From the NCBI RefSeq assembly GCF_900099905.1, contig NZ_FNEE01000006.1, positions 186,001 through 250,000 on the forward strand: 64,000 nt of DNA. The letters are read 5' to 3'. Source of the DNA: Mesorhizobium muleiense (GTDB lineage: Bacteria > Pseudomonadota > Alphaproteobacteria > Rhizobiales > Rhizobiaceae). The notes beneath the pieces are model-generated. The model saw only the letters and a list, made by a program, of their open reading frames with translations. It was not told the DNA's origin and did not search any database. Every line of letters starts with the position of its first letter. Within the stretch, counting starts at the first letter, position 1. Shown piece after piece: positions 10,383 through 19,459 of the stretch. A program made the position numbers and the translations under genes.

Positions 10383-12011
10383 ATGGCGCGATATGTATTC
10401 ATCACAGGCGGCGTGGTTTCCTCACTCGGAAAAGGCATCGCTGCAGCGGCCCTTGGGGCTCTCTTGCAGGCGCGAGGCTATCGCGCGCGCATCAAGAAGC
10501 TTGATCCCTATCTCAATGTCGATCCCGGCACGATGTCGCCATACCAGCATGGCGAAGTCTTCGTGACGGATGACGGCGCCGAGACCGATCTCGATCTTGG
10601 CCATTATGAGCGCTTCACCGGCCGCTCCGCCAACCAGCAGGACAACATCACCACGGGCCGCATCTACAAGAACATCATCGAGCGGGAGCGACGCGGCGAT
10701 TATCTTGGCGCCACCGTGCAGGTCATTCCGCACGTCACCGACGAGATCAAGAATTTTATCCTCAACGGCAATGACGATTATGACTTCGTCCTGTGCGAGA
10801 TCGGCGGCACCGTCGGCGACATCGAGGCGATGCCGTTTCTGGAGGCGATCCGCCAACTTGGCAACGACCTGCCGCGCAACAACGCCGTCTACGTGCACCT
10901 GACACTGATGCCCTATATTCCAACGGCGGGCGAATTGAAGACCAAGCCGACCCAGCATTCGGTCAAGGAATTGCGCGGCATCGGCATCGCGCCCGACATC
11001 TTGCTGGTCCGCGCCGACCGCCCCATCCCCAGGGAAGAGCGCCGCAAACTGTCGCTGTTCTGCAATGTGCGAGAGAGCGCGGTCATCCAGGCGCTCGACG
11101 TGCCGCACATCTACGACGTGCCGATGGCCTATCACAATGAAGGGCTGGATTCGGAAGTGCTGGCCGCTTTCGGCATCGATCCGGCGCCGAAGCCGCGGAT
11201 GGAGCCGTGGCAAGCGGTGTCCAAACGCATCCACAACCCGGAGGGCGAGGTGACCATCGCCGTCGTCGGCAAATATACCGGCCTCAAGGACGCCTACAAA
11301 TCGCTGATCGAGGCGCTGTCGCATGGCGGTCTCGCCAACCGCGTCAAGGTCAAGCTCGACTGGATCGAGAGCGAGATATTCGAGAAGGAAGACCCGGCGC
11401 CGTGGCTGGAAAAGGTCCACGGCATTCTGGTCCCCGGCGGTTTTGGCGAGCGCGGCGCGGAAGGCAAGATCCTTGCGGCGAAGTTCGCCCGCGAGCGAAA
11501 AGTGCCGTATTTCGGCATCTGCTTCGGCATGCAGATGGCCTGCATCGAGGCAGCGCGTTCGCTGGCCGACGTCAAGCATGCCTCATCGACCGAATTCGGT
11601 CCGACCGAGGAACCGGTCGTCGGCCTGATGACGGAATGGCTGAAAGGCAACATGCTGGAGAAGCGCAGGGAAACCGGCGATCTCGGCGGCACCATGCGGC
11701 TCGGTGCCTATCAGGCGGACCTCGCCAGGGGCTCGAAGATCGCCGAGATCTATGGCGACACGCAGATTTCCGAGCGCCACCGCCACCGCTACGAGGTCAA
11801 TGTCGACTACAAGGAGCGGCTCGAGGATTGCGGCCTGGTTTTTGCCGGCATGTCGCCGGACGGCGTGCTGCCGGAAACGGTCGAATATCCCGAACATCCC
11901 TGGTTCATCGGCGTGCAATATCATCCCGAGCTGAAAAGCCGGCCGCTTGACCCGCACCCGCTGTTTGCCAGCTTCATCGAGGCAGCGGTGGAGCAGAGCC
12001 GCTTGGTCTAA
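10383..12011 (+). CDS. pyrG: CTP synthase
   Basis: Aminates UTP to CTP using glutamine. The 542-residue protein starts [18 protein letters not shown] (P-loop) and has [21 protein letters not shown], the substrate-region [12 protein letters not shown], and the class I glutaminase domain with the nucleophile Cys in [11 protein letters not shown] and the His/Glu pair in QYHPEL. An ATG nine bases upstream is possible but adds only MNP. In several Rhizobiales pyrG is followed by kdsA-eno; here that order is broken. Confidence 0.97.
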   Translation: MARYVFITGGVVSSLGKGIAAAALGALLQARGYRARIKKLDPYLNVDPGTMSPYQHGEVFVTDDGAETDLDLGHYERFTGRSANQQDNITTGRIYKNIIERERRGDYLGATVQVIPHVTDEIKNFILNGNDDYDFVLCEIGGTVGDIEAMPFLEAIRQLGNDLPRNNAVYVHLTLMPYIPTAGELKTKPTQHSVKELRGIGIAPDILLVRADRPIPREERRKLSLFCNVRESAVIQALDVPHIYDVPMAYHNEGLDSEVLAAFGIDPAPKPRMEPWQAVSKRIHNPEGEVTIAVVGKYTGLKDAYKSLIEALSHGGLANRVKVKLDWIESEIFEKEDPAPWLEKVHGILVPGGFGERGAEGKILAAKFARERKVPYFGICFGMQMACIEAARSLADVKHASSTEFGPTEEPVVGLMTEWLKGNMLEKRRETGDLGGTMRLGAYQADLARGSKIAEIYGDTQISERHRHRYEVNVDYKERLEDCGLVFAGMSPDGVLPETVEYPEHPWFIGVQYHPELKSRPLDPHPLFASFIEAAVEQSRLV

Positions 12012-12044
12012 ATCGACAGGCTATCGTGAGATATCCGGGCTAGC

Positions 12045-12584
12045 ATGCAAACCTACGTCGCTCTGCTTTACAGCATCGTCCTGGGCGAGGGGCGGCGTGT
12101 CGTCATGTCCGATCTCAGGGCCATGACAGAAGGCCTGGGCCTGAACAACCCGCGCACGCTGGTGGCGACCGGCAATCTGGTTTTCGAAACGAAAGAAACA
12201 GAGATTGCCGCGCTGGAGCGCCGATTGGAGACGGCGTTCCAAAAGACCTTCGGCCGCCATGTCGACATCATCGTGCGCCGCGCGGATGACTGGTTGAAGC
12301 TTGCTGCCGGCAATCCGTTTCCCGCCGAATCGGCTGCCGCCGCGGATCAGGTAGCGGTGCGCGTGATGCGCAAGCCCGTTCCGGCTGAGGCCGTCGCGGC
12401 GCTGGAGGCCTATATCGGCAAGGCTGAGCGGATGCAGGCGGTCGGCGGCGACATCTGGATTTTCTTTTCGCGCGAGACGCCAAGCTCGCGTCTTGTGGCG
12501 GCGATAAGTCATAAACGGCTCGGCATCGGCACCTCGCGCAATTGGAACACGGTGCGCAGGCTGGCCGAGATGGTCGGCGGATAG
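12045..12584 (+). CDS. DUF1697 family protein
   Basis: A 179-residue soluble protein matching the DUF1697 pattern: MQTYVALLYSIVLGEGRRVVMSDLR at the start in pieces (YVALLYSI, VVMSDLRAM), then ARTL-like NPRTLVATGNLVFE and C-terminal ISHKRLGIGTSRNWNTV. Family members are widespread and uncharacterised; I assign no function. It starts 33 bases after pyrG and may be cotranscribed. The long minus-strand frame over it is a shadow. Confidence 0.85.
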   Translation: MQTYVALLYSIVLGEGRRVVMSDLRAMTEGLGLNNPRTLVATGNLVFETKETEIAALERRLETAFQKTFGRHVDIIVRRADDWLKLAAGNPFPAESAAAADQVAVRVMRKPVPAEAVAALEAYIGKAERMQAVGGDIWIFFSRETPSSRLVAAISHKRLGIGTSRNWNTVRRLAEMVGG

Positions 12585-12587
12585 GGC

Positions 12588-12614
12588 TTCCCCTTCTCCC
12601 TGGGAGAAGGGGAA
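12588..12614. repeat. Palindromic repeat, possible terminator
   Basis: TTCCCCTTCTCC / GGAGAAGGGGAA, a perfect 12-base inverted repeat with a 3-base loop, 4 bases after the DUF1697 stop. This CCCCTTCTCCC palindrome is, from memory, a recurrent intergenic element of Mesorhizobium. It may stop transcription from either side. Confidence 0.65.
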
Positions 12615-12916
12615 ATTGGAAATCTTGGCGTCGAAACTGTCCGCGACTTCCTTCGAGAAGTGATCGAGTTTCGGAATGTCTTTGGCTTGAATCCTTCCGG
12701 GAGCGTGGTTGCCTTTGCTGAATCCAATCTCCTGTGGGCACCTGTAAGCAGCCCAATGAAGACCATGTTCCTTCAGATCCAGGCGCATGGCCTGTCCATC
12801 GAGATCGATCCGTAACACCACTCCGTGCTGGGCCTGTTCTCCGAGAAGTGTCCACTTGCAATCGACGACGGATTTGCTAAATGTAGTTGCGTGCAACCAC
12901 AATGGAGGCAACAGCA
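12615..12916. other. Gene-poor stretch before the toxin-antitoxin pair; possible gene relic
   Basis: No convincing gene. On the minus strand a stop-free frame from about 12,911 gives protein-like text (for example WTLLGEQAQHGVVLRIDLDG, then AAYRCPQEIGFSKG), but it runs on through the palindrome and antisense to the DUF1697 gene without a sensible end. It may be a relic of a small hypothetical gene. The right end carries the GGAGG ribosome site of the antitoxin. Confidence 0.4.
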
Positions 12917-13168
12917 GTGAAACACATCAACATTCGCGAAGCCAAGGCCACTTTGACGGCACTCGTCGATGCCGCCGAGGCCGGCGAACCGATCACGATC
13001 ACGAGGCACGGCAAGCCAGTGGCCGCTATCGTTCCGATCGAAGAAGCGAGGAAGATTTACCCCGAGAAGCCCAGCCTTGCGGAATACCTGCTGTCGTTCC
13101 CCGGTTGGCCCGAGGGCTTCGAACCGGAGCGCGACCGCACCCAGCAAAGCCGCGAGGTTAACCTTTGA
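12917..13168 (+). CDS. Type II antitoxin, Phd/YefM (VapB-like) family
   Basis: An 83-residue DNA-binding antitoxin predicted to neutralise the PIN toxin next to it and repress the pair. The sequence INIREAKATLTALVDAAEAG followed by EPITITRHGKPVAAIVPIEE is the classic Phd/YefM fold. I choose the GTG at 12917: GGAGG lies 9 bases upstream, while the ATG at 12902 would overlap that ribosome site. The acidic/aromatic C-terminus (LLSFPGWPEGFEPERD) is the likely toxin-binding part. Confidence 0.9.
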   Translation: MKHINIREAKATLTALVDAAEAGEPITITRHGKPVAAIVPIEEARKIYPEKPSLAEYLLSFPGWPEGFEPERDRTQQSREVNL

Positions 13169-13599
13169 CCTCATACCTTTTCGACACCTCGGTGCTGTCG
13201 GCGACCGCGCCGGGAAAGCCTCCGCTGCCCCCGAATGCGGCAGCTTGGCTATTGCAGCAGACGGGCAACTTGTTTGTGCCTGCCTTTGCCCTCCACGAAC
13301 TTCGGAGAGGCATCGCCAAGCTCGACCGCTCGGGAGCCACGGCGAAGGCTCAGACGCTAATGGCGTGGCTGCTGGGCATCATGACGGACTACAGCGCGGA
13401 AATCTTACCGATCGATGCGGCGGTGGCGTTGGAGGCAGGCCTCATGGAAGACGCCGCCACAGCCGCAGGGAGTCATCCAGGGCTGGCTGACATTCTCATC
13501 GCTGCGACCGCTAAAGCGAACTCCTTGACGCTCCTGACTGGGAACCTGAGACACTTCCAGCCCTTAGGAGTTCCCTGCCTCGATCCACTGACGCTTTGA
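13165..13599 (+). CDS. PIN-domain toxin (VapC-like ribonuclease)
   Basis: A 144-residue PIN nuclease, predicted to cut RNA when not bound by its antitoxin. It starts with TTG overlapping the antitoxin stop (TTGA), with GAGG 7 bases upstream, so production is coupled to the antitoxin. Acidic residues of the active site are visible: Asp in YLFDTSVLS, Glu in LHELRRGI, Asp in GLADILIAATA, and the terminal TGNLRHFQPLGV. Target unknown. Confidence 0.9.
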   Translation: MTSYLFDTSVLSATAPGKPPLPPNAAAWLLQQTGNLFVPAFALHELRRGIAKLDRSGATAKAQTLMAWLLGIMTDYSAEILPIDAAVALEAGLMEDAATAAGSHPGLADILIAATAKANSLTLLTGNLRHFQPLGVPCLDPLTL

Positions 13600-13905
13600 C
13601 GGAGAAGAGATCCCAAAGGGGTCTGCTGCGGCTAGCCAAATCCGGCTGCGTAATCCGCATACCTCAAATGCGGGTTGAGCGCCTCCAGGCCCCGACTCGG
13701 GATAATTGAAGTCCCAGTGCGGCGGCGGGCAACGGTTCGCCACATGTTTGTCATGTTTGGTGATTCGATTTCGGTCGAGTGATGTGAAAGACTTCGTTTT
13801 TGGCCCGAGTTTTTTCATCATCGGGTTCTGTTTGCCGGAAACACATGGTCAGCAGTAAGTTCAAAAGGTTCGATCAGGCACATAACGATCGACCGGGAGG
13901 AAACA
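13600..13905. other. Intergenic stretch with leader of the DUF982 gene
   Basis: No supported gene; a short minus-strand frame (13,564-13,821) has no recognisable family. The last ~60 bases (TTCGATC... GATCGACCGGGAGGAAACA) closely match the leader of the second DUF982 gene at 31,108, suggesting a shared promoter/leader. Confidence 0.5.
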
Positions 13906-14208
13906 ATGAATCGCCTGCAATTCTTTACGCCTGTGCGTATTTCGCGCGGGCAGGAAAGTCCTGCCGAAGAAATTGATAGCGTAGCCGAAGCGATGGAGTT
14001 CTTGCGTAGATGGCCAATCGGCCGGCGTGGGCCCGTCTACCAATGCGCGGTGAATTGCTGCTCCGCGGCTCTGGCGGGCCGGATGTCGGCAGAGGAAGCA
14101 AGGAAGGCTTTTACCGGCTTCGCCCGCATCACGCGCTTGCTCGACGACGACATGGCTCTGCCGATAGGCGGCGGCAATGTTGATAGCGTGCATGCGCTGA
14201 GGCGATGA
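13906..14208 (+). CDS. DUF982 family protein (copy 1)
   Basis: A 100-residue soluble protein of the DUF982 family, abundant in rhizobia and of unknown function. It begins MNRLQFFTPVRIS, has the conserved FLRRWPIGRRGPVYQCAVNC and the helical AGRMSAEEARKAF. A GGGAGG ribosome site precedes the ATG. It is a close paralogue of the gene at 31,108 (most residues the same) and the two share their upstream leader, so they are probably regulated alike. Confidence 0.85.
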   Translation: MNRLQFFTPVRISRGQESPAEEIDSVAEAMEFLRRWPIGRRGPVYQCAVNCCSAALAGRMSAEEARKAFTGFARITRLLDDDMALPIGGGNVDSVHALRR

Positions 14209-14268
14209 ACGTTCCTATTTGACCCCTGCCAGGAACGGGGCGTCGTCAAAGTCACAGCACCTCGAAAA

Positions 14269-15051
14269 TCACTGCACCTCGACCGGGGCAGCGAAGACGT
14301 AGCCAGCGCCCCGCTCGGTGACAATGAGTTTCGGCTCGCTCGGGCTGACCTCGAGCTTGCGGCGCAGGCGCAATATCTGCACATCGATACTGCGGTCAAA
14401 CACCTCTTCGTCGTGAATCCTGCTGGCAGCGAGAAGCTGCTCGCGGCTCAGGATTTGTTGCGGCGATTGCAGGAAGGCTGCCAGCAGGTTGAACTCGCCG
14501 GCGGTCAGCGGCGTCGCTTCGCCGGCAGGCGAGCTTAGGCGCCGCATCCGCATGTCGAGTTCCCAGCCGGCAAAGCGGTAACGCTTGGGCTTCTTGCCAG
14601 GCGACTGCTGGCGTGTTGACCCCGATCGCCGCAGCACGGCGCGAACGCGCGCAAGCAGTTCCCTGAGGCTGAAGGGCTTGGTGATGTAGTCGTCAGCCCC
14701 GAGCTCCAGGCCGACGACGCGATCCACTTCGTCGCGCCTGTGGCCGGTGATGATGATGATGGGCGGCGCTTCCGGCGGACTGCCGAGTTGCCGCATGATT
14801 TCAAACCCGTCCTCGTCGGCAAGCCGCATGTCGAGGAGCACCAGGTCTACCGGTCTTTCATTGAGGACGCGCGACATGGCCCGGCTGTCGGCAACAGCGC
14901 TAACCCTAAAATTCTCGCTCTCCAGGTAATTGGTGAGCATCTCGCGAATTTCGGGGTCGTCATCAACGACAAGGATATGCTTCGCCGCCGCTGCCTGTTC
15001 GATTGTGCCTTTCGACTGCTCTTCGTAGCGAGTGTTCTGTTCGGCTAACAT
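14269..15051 (-). CDS. VirG-like OmpR-family response regulator
   Basis: A 260-residue DNA-binding regulator: receiver domain (~residues 24-138, HILVVDDDPEIREM, phospho-Asp in LVLLDMRLAD, Lys in ADDYITKPFS) and an OmpR winged helix (~160-257). The C-terminal part, LTAGEFNLLAAFL, LSREQLLAASR, FDRSIDVQILRLRRKLE and RGAGYVFAAPV, resembles Agrobacterium VirG as I remember it. It is divergent from the peroxidase/VirA-like kinase operon, making it the likely partner of that kinase. Signal and regulon are inferred only. Confidence 0.87.
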   Translation of the reverse strand: MLAEQNTRYEEQSKGTIEQAAAAKHILVVDDDPEIREMLTNYLESENFRVSAVADSRAMSRVLNERPVDLVLLDMRLADEDGFEIMRQLGSPPEAPPIIIITGHRRDEVDRVVGLELGADDYITKPFSLRELLARVRAVLRRSGSTRQQSPGKKPKRYRFAGWELDMRMRRLSSPAGEATPLTAGEFNLLAAFLQSPQQILSREQLLAASRIHDEEVFDRSIDVQILRLRRKLEVSPSEPKLIVTERGAGYVFAAPVEVQ

Positions 15052-15104
15052 CTCAGACCGTCCGCAGGTATGGAACCCATGACCGAGCCGTTGCTTTATT
15101 AGAC

Positions 15105-15119
15105 TTAACGCCGATTAAC
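15105..15119. promoter_or_regulatory. Direct repeat TTAAC-N5-TTAAC between regulator and peroxidase genes
   Basis: TTAACGCCGATTAAC repeats TTAAC at exactly 10 bases, one helical turn, as OmpR-type dimers often bind. It also overlaps a CGCCG-ATTAA-CGGCG hairpin. It lies in the 125-base divergent spacer of the VirG-like regulator and the peroxidase, so a role as operator is plausible but unproven. Confidence 0.4.
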
Positions 15120-15176
15120 GGCGATTTGTTGGTAAGCACCGATAATCTTCGTGATCGGATACCACAGGCTCACTCG

Positions 15177-16199
15177 ATGGCGTATGGGCAGATTGGTAAG
15201 GTTCGGGCGGGGCTTTTGGTTCCGCTTTGCCTGGCAGCGGCGGCACCGTTTGCGTTGGCCCTGGTCAATCAGCCGGCCGCTCCGATCGGCGAGCCGATTG
15301 CTCCGATAACGGGCACTGGTCCTTCCGACCAGGCGAAGATCGCCCTTGGCGAGAGCCTGTTCAACGATGCCCGGCTGTCGCATGACGATGTCATCGCCTG
15401 CAGCGGTTGCCACAGGCTCGATTTCAGCGGCGACGACGGCAGGGCTCGTTCTGCGGCGGCGGATGGCGGGCAGCTCGATTTCAACGCGCCGACCGTCTTC
15501 AGCGCAGCGCTCAATTTCCGGCTGAACTGGCGCGGCAATTTCCGCACTGTCGAGGAGCAGAACGAGGCAGTCCTGCTCGATGACAGGCTGATGAACACGA
15601 GTTGGGAAGAATTGCTGCCGAAACTGCGTTCCGACCCGGACTATTCGCAGCGGTTCGTGACGCTCTACGGCGCGGCTCCCGGCCGGACGGATGTGCTCGA
15701 CGCCCTGGCCATCTTTCAACGCTCGCTGATCACGCCCAACGCCCGTTTCGACCGCTATCTCAAGGGCGAGCGCGACGCCATCACGGCGGACGAGGAGCAT
15801 GGCTATCAATTGTTCAAGGCGTTTGGCTGCATCGCTTGCCATCAGGGCGCCAATGTCGGCGGCAATCTGTTTCAGAAGTTCGGCATCTTTCGGAATCCCT
15901 TCGCCGGTCAGAAAACCTTGTCCCAGGCGGATCTCGGCCGCTTCGCCATTACCGGCGTCGAGAGCGACCGCCATGTCTTCCGCGTTCCCAGCCTGCGCAA
16001 TGTCGCGGTGACGGCGCCGTATTTCCACGACGGCCGTACCGCATCGCTCGCAGACGCAGTGAAGATCATGGCGCGGAGCCAGCTCGGCCGGGAACTCGAC
16101 CAGCGCGATACCGATCTCATCGTCAAGTTCCTTGCGACGCTGACGGGCGAATATCGCGGCCAGCCGTTGACCAGCGCAGCCGATCGTCTGCAGCAATGA
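15177..16199 (+). CDS. Di-haem cytochrome c peroxidase family protein
   Basis: Periplasmic di-haem enzyme of the CCP/MauG family that reduces hydrogen peroxide or does related oxidations. The 340-residue protein has an N-terminal hydrophobic signal (VRAGLLVPLCLAAAAPFALA) and two haem sites, CSGCH near residue 75 and CIACH near 218, with the family ending FRVPSLRNVAVTAPYFHDG. I start at 15177; the longer frame upstream overlaps the regulatory spacer. It overlaps the hybrid kinase gene by ATGA, tying it tightly to the VirA-like sensor. Confidence 0.9.
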   Translation: MAYGQIGKVRAGLLVPLCLAAAAPFALALVNQPAAPIGEPIAPITGTGPSDQAKIALGESLFNDARLSHDDVIACSGCHRLDFSGDDGRARSAAADGGQLDFNAPTVFSAALNFRLNWRGNFRTVEEQNEAVLLDDRLMNTSWEELLPKLRSDPDYSQRFVTLYGAAPGRTDVLDALAIFQRSLITPNARFDRYLKGERDAITADEEHGYQLFKAFGCIACHQGANVGGNLFQKFGIFRNPFAGQKTLSQADLGRFAITGVESDRHVFRVPSLRNVAVTAPYFHDGRTASLADAVKIMARSQLGRELDQRDTDLIVKFLATLTGEYRGQPLTSAADRLQQ

Positions 16200-18718
16200 A
16201 GTCGCTACCCATCCTGGCGCCGGTCGTCGCGTGCCTGCTCATCGTCCTGACCTACCTCCTGCTGCAGGGCGCGGCTCCTGATGCCGCGCGCCACGAACGC
16301 ACGCTCGACGCTCTCAGGACGGTCATCCTCTATAACGCTGCCCTGCAGCGCGACGTGTTGCGTGCACGGGCGGGGCTGTTGCGCAGCTACGATCCGCTTG
16401 TGCGGTCGATCGAGAACCTGAATGAGGCGACGCGGAGGCTGCCGGCTGCCGGGGACGTCGCAAGCGGCGAAGCACGGGCGGACATCGACCGCCGGATTGC
16501 CGAGGTCATCGCCGCGGTGCGCGACGAAGAAACGCTCGTCGAGGCGTTCAAGTCGGACAACGCGCTGCTGCAGAACTCTTTGAACTATTTCAACTATATG
16601 AGCGGCCGGCTCACGACCGAGGGCGACGGCCTTCGAGCGGTCGAGATCGGAGCTCTGATGATCGCCATGTCGCGGTTCATCAGCGATCCCCGGCCGGAGG
16701 CGGCAAGGGCAGTGACCGCCTCGCTTGACCGGCTGGCCAGGCCATCCGTCGATGCCGTGGCTGCAAGCGATGTCCTCTCTCTTGTCTCCCACGGCCGGCT
16801 TATCGTCACCAGGCTTCCGGCGGTCGACGATCTCGTCTCCCGCCTGCAGACTGCGCCAACGAGCGAACGGGCCCGCGCTCTGCAGGACCTGTATCTCGAT
16901 GTGCATGGGCGCGCCGCGGCGAGGGCTGCGCGGTTCCAGACGCTGCTCTACGTCGCGGCGCTGGTCCTGGTGGGCTATGTGGCTTACCTGTTCGCCCGCC
17001 TGCGCCACAATGCGCGGATCCTGCGCGAGCGGCTGGAATTCGAAGGCTTGATCGCTTCAATCTCGACACAGTTCATCAATCTGCCGCGTGACCGCATCCG
17101 GGCCGGGATCAGCAAGGGCCTCGCGCGCCTGGTGGAACATGCCGGGCTCGACGGCGCCCAGATTTTCGTCAGCCGCACATACGATGCCGATCTTTCCGGC
17201 GGCTATTTCTATCGCCGTCCGAGCGGAAGCGCGACGGCCCGCCTGGCGAACGATTTGATCGAACTGGCTTCACACTGGACGCTCGCGGACCATGAACGGC
17301 AAGGCTGCATCGACGTCCCCCGCGTCGGCGAGCTTCCCGAGGGGCGGGAGAAGGCATGCCTGCAGGCGCATCAAATTCGATCGTGGCTGTGCATACCGAT
17401 GTGGCATGCCGAAGAGCGGCTGGGTTTTCTGGCTCTCGATGGCGTAACGCACGAAAAGCATTGGACCGACGACGACATCGCGCTGCTGCGCACCGCCGCC
17501 GAGATCTTCGCCAACGCCATCGCGCGCCAACACAACGAACGGGAACGCGAGGCGCTGCAGGCGCGGCTCAACCAATCGCAGCGGCTGGAAGCAATCGGAA
17601 CGCTAGCCGGCGGCATAGCGCACGAGTTCAACAACATTCTCAGCGCCGTCCTCGGCTATAGCGAGATGGCGCTGGTGGTGCTGCTGAAGGAGTCTCGTGC
17701 GCGGCGCTACGTCCAGCAGATCATGAAGGCCGGCAGGCGGGCGCAGGACGTCACGGAACAGATCCTTGCCTTCAGCCGTCGCCGCGAGCGGCAGCATCAC
17801 GCGTTGCGGGTGCAGCCCGTGATTGCGGAGGCGGTCGATCTGCTGCGCGCCTCGTCCCCCGCCACGCTTGCAGTGGAGACGCATCTTGCAGCCGCGGATG
17901 CCGCGATGACGGGCGATCCGACCGAGCTTCAGCAGGTGGTGATGAATCTCGGCACCAACGCGGCGCAGGCGATGAACAGCCGCGGATTATTGGAGATCGC
18001 TCTCGACATGACTGAGATCGTCGAGGCGCAGGCGCTGTCGCACGGCAACCTGCCTGCCGGCCGCTATATCCGCCTTGCCGTCAGGGACAGCGGCAGCGGC
18101 ATGGATCAGGCGACTCTCGAGCGCATCTTCGAGCCGTTCTTCACGACCAAGCCGGCAGGGCACGGCACCGGGCTCGGCCTGTCGACGGTGCACGGAATTG
18201 TCGCGGCACATCGGGGTGCGGTGGACGTGAAGAGCCAACTGGGCCAAGGCACGACCTTCGAGATTTATTTTCCGCAGATCGAACCCGCTTCAGCCCAAGC
18301 GGATGAGGGCGAGTGCGAGGCCACCGAGGTTCCGGTCGAGTATGGCAACGGCGAGACGATCCTGGTTGTCGATGACGATACGCCGCTGATGCAACTTGCC
18401 GAGGAGATGCTCGCCGCGCTTGGCTACGAGCCGGTCGGGTTCAACCGCAGCCCCGCGGCTCTCAATGCCTTCAGTGCCGATCCGGGGCGCTTCGACCTGG
18501 TGCTGACGGACGAGGTCATGCCTGACATGACAGGGGTCGAGCTCTCCGGCAAGTTGCATGAGATCCGGTCTGACCTGCCAATTGTCCTGATGACCGGTTA
18601 CGGCCGCACGCTGCGATCGCGTCAACTGACGGCGGCCGGCATAAGCGAAGTCATCAAGAAGCCGCTGCTGTCGGCCTCTGTTGCACAATGCCTTGCCCGC
18701 CATCTGCATTCAGGCTGA
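16196..18718 (+). CDS. VirA-like hybrid sensor histidine kinase
   Basis: An 840-residue membrane sensor. Order: membrane helix (~6-24), long helical periplasmic domain (~25-245) of the kind seen in VirA-like kinases, second helix (TLLYVAALVLVGYVAYLFA), GAF-like domain (~283-445), HisKA with the phospho-His in GGIAHEFNNILSAVLGYSEM (~474), HATPase with GTGLGLSTVHGIV (~657), and a C-terminal receiver (TILVVDDDTPLMQ, Asp in VLTDEVMPDM ~770). This VirA-like layout with a terminal receiver, next to a VirG-like regulator, suggests a complete phosphorelay. The coupling to a peroxidase suggests a redox or oxidative signal; this is inference. Confidence 0.9.
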   Translation: MKSLPILAPVVACLLIVLTYLLLQGAAPDAARHERTLDALRTVILYNAALQRDVLRARAGLLRSYDPLVRSIENLNEATRRLPAAGDVASGEARADIDRRIAEVIAAVRDEETLVEAFKSDNALLQNSLNYFNYMSGRLTTEGDGLRAVEIGALMIAMSRFISDPRPEAARAVTASLDRLARPSVDAVAASDVLSLVSHGRLIVTRLPAVDDLVSRLQTAPTSERARALQDLYLDVHGRAAARAARFQTLLYVAALVLVGYVAYLFARLRHNARILRERLEFEGLIASISTQFINLPRDRIRAGISKGLARLVEHAGLDGAQIFVSRTYDADLSGGYFYRRPSGSATARLANDLIELASHWTLADHERQGCIDVPRVGELPEGREKACLQAHQIRSWLCIPMWHAEERLGFLALDGVTHEKHWTDDDIALLRTAAEIFANAIARQHNEREREALQARLNQSQRLEAIGTLAGGIAHEFNNILSAVLGYSEMALVVLLKESRARRYVQQIMKAGRRAQDVTEQILAFSRRRERQHHALRVQPVIAEAVDLLRASSPATLAVETHLAAADAAMTGDPTELQQVVMNLGTNAAQAMNSRGLLEIALDMTEIVEAQALSHGNLPAGRYIRLAVRDSGSGMDQATLERIFEPFFTTKPAGHGTGLGLSTVHGIVAAHRGAVDVKSQLGQGTTFEIYFPQIEPASAQADEGECEATEVPVEYGNGETILVVDDDTPLMQLAEEMLAALGYEPVGFNRSPAALNAFSADPGRFDLVLTDEVMPDMTGVELSGKLHEIRSDLPIVLMTGYGRTLRSRQLTAAGISEVIKKPLLSASVAQCLARHLHSG

Positions 18719-18739
18719 TCACGGTCGGCAGGGGTCCTC

Positions 18740-18786
18740 GTTACAACCGTAACCAAAATTCCGCCTGGCTGAAATCAATCTGTAGC
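18740..18786 (+). promoter_or_regulatory. vir-box-like element upstream of cytochrome c gene
   Basis: Starts GTTACAACCGTAAC, close to the vir box consensus RTTDCAWWTGHAAY that I recall for VirG (12 of 14 positions), and then runs parallel to a second copy at 19,460-19,505 as far as a final TGTAGC. Both precede genes downstream of a VirA/VirG-like pair. Likely a shared promoter/operator. Confidence 0.5.
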
Positions 18787-18812
18787 CGGGCGTTTCTATG
18801 TTTCACGCCCAG

Positions 18813-18849
18813 ATCGTGATCGCGAAAAGACCATGATCCCGAAAAGTGG
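18813..18849. repeat. Tandem imperfect repeat TGATCnCGAAAAG
   Basis: Two copies of a GTGATCGCGAAAAG / ATGATCCCGAAAAG unit lie 18 bases apart just before the cytochrome c gene. The second copy resembles part of a dispersed rhizobial intergenic repeat. Function unknown. Confidence 0.5.
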
Positions 18850-18866
18850 ACCGGCAGGAGAAGCTG

Positions 18867-19373
18867 ATGACACGGTGGGTTCTCATCGGAATTACCGCCC
18901 TTGGCCTGAGCGGGTTGCTCGCCACCGTAACGCTCGACCCCAGTGAGATGGGTGCGGCGGCGGCGACCGACTCGATCGAGCGGGGTCGATACCTGGCAAA
19001 GATCGGTGGCTGCAACGATTGCCACACGCCAAATTATCTGGAGAAGGCCGGCAACGTTCCGGAGGATCGATGGCTGATCGGCGACTCGCTTGGCTTCAAT
19101 GGGCCGTGGGGCACGACCTACCCGACGAATCTTCGCCAGCTTTTGCGCACGATGAGCGAAGACGAGTGGGTAAAGTCAGCGCGTACAATCGAGACGCGCC
19201 CGCCTATGCCGTGGTTCAACCTGCGCGCCATGACCGAGGCCGACCTGCGCGCCATACACCGCTATGTGCTTTCGCTGCCGGCAGACGATACGCCGGTTCC
19301 GGATTATGTGCCGCCCGGTCGTCCGCCGAAGACACCGCATATCGTGTTCGTCCCGCAGGCTCCGAAGCCGTAG
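18867..19373 (+). CDS. c-type cytochrome, periplasmic
   Basis: A 168-residue electron carrier with an N-terminal hydrophobic signal (WVLIGITALGLSGLLATV) and a single haem site CNDCHTPNYL about residue 52. MPWFNLRAMTEADLRAIHRY provides the likely Met ligand region. The ending (PDYVPPGRPPKTPHIVF) is seen in cytochrome c subunits linked to dehydrogenases. A CAGGAGAAGCTG ribosome site supports this ATG. It follows the VirA-like kinase and a vir-box-like element. The electron partner is unknown; the di-haem peroxidase is a candidate. Confidence 0.85.
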   Translation: MTRWVLIGITALGLSGLLATVTLDPSEMGAAAATDSIERGRYLAKIGGCNDCHTPNYLEKAGNVPEDRWLIGDSLGFNGPWGTTYPTNLRQLLRTMSEDEWVKSARTIETRPPMPWFNLRAMTEADLRAIHRYVLSLPADDTPVPDYVPPGRPPKTPHIVFVPQAPKP

Positions 19374-19459
19374 CCGCGTCCGAAAGACGTAGTCGCCGCC
19401 GAAGATCCGGGGGCAGGGGGATGTTCTCCGCCTGTGCGGTACGTCAGACACGGCCGTCT

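Noticed and set aside
13564..13821. A small minus-strand frame (85 residues)
   Set aside because: No ribosome site or family; it overlaps the end of the PIN toxin gene.
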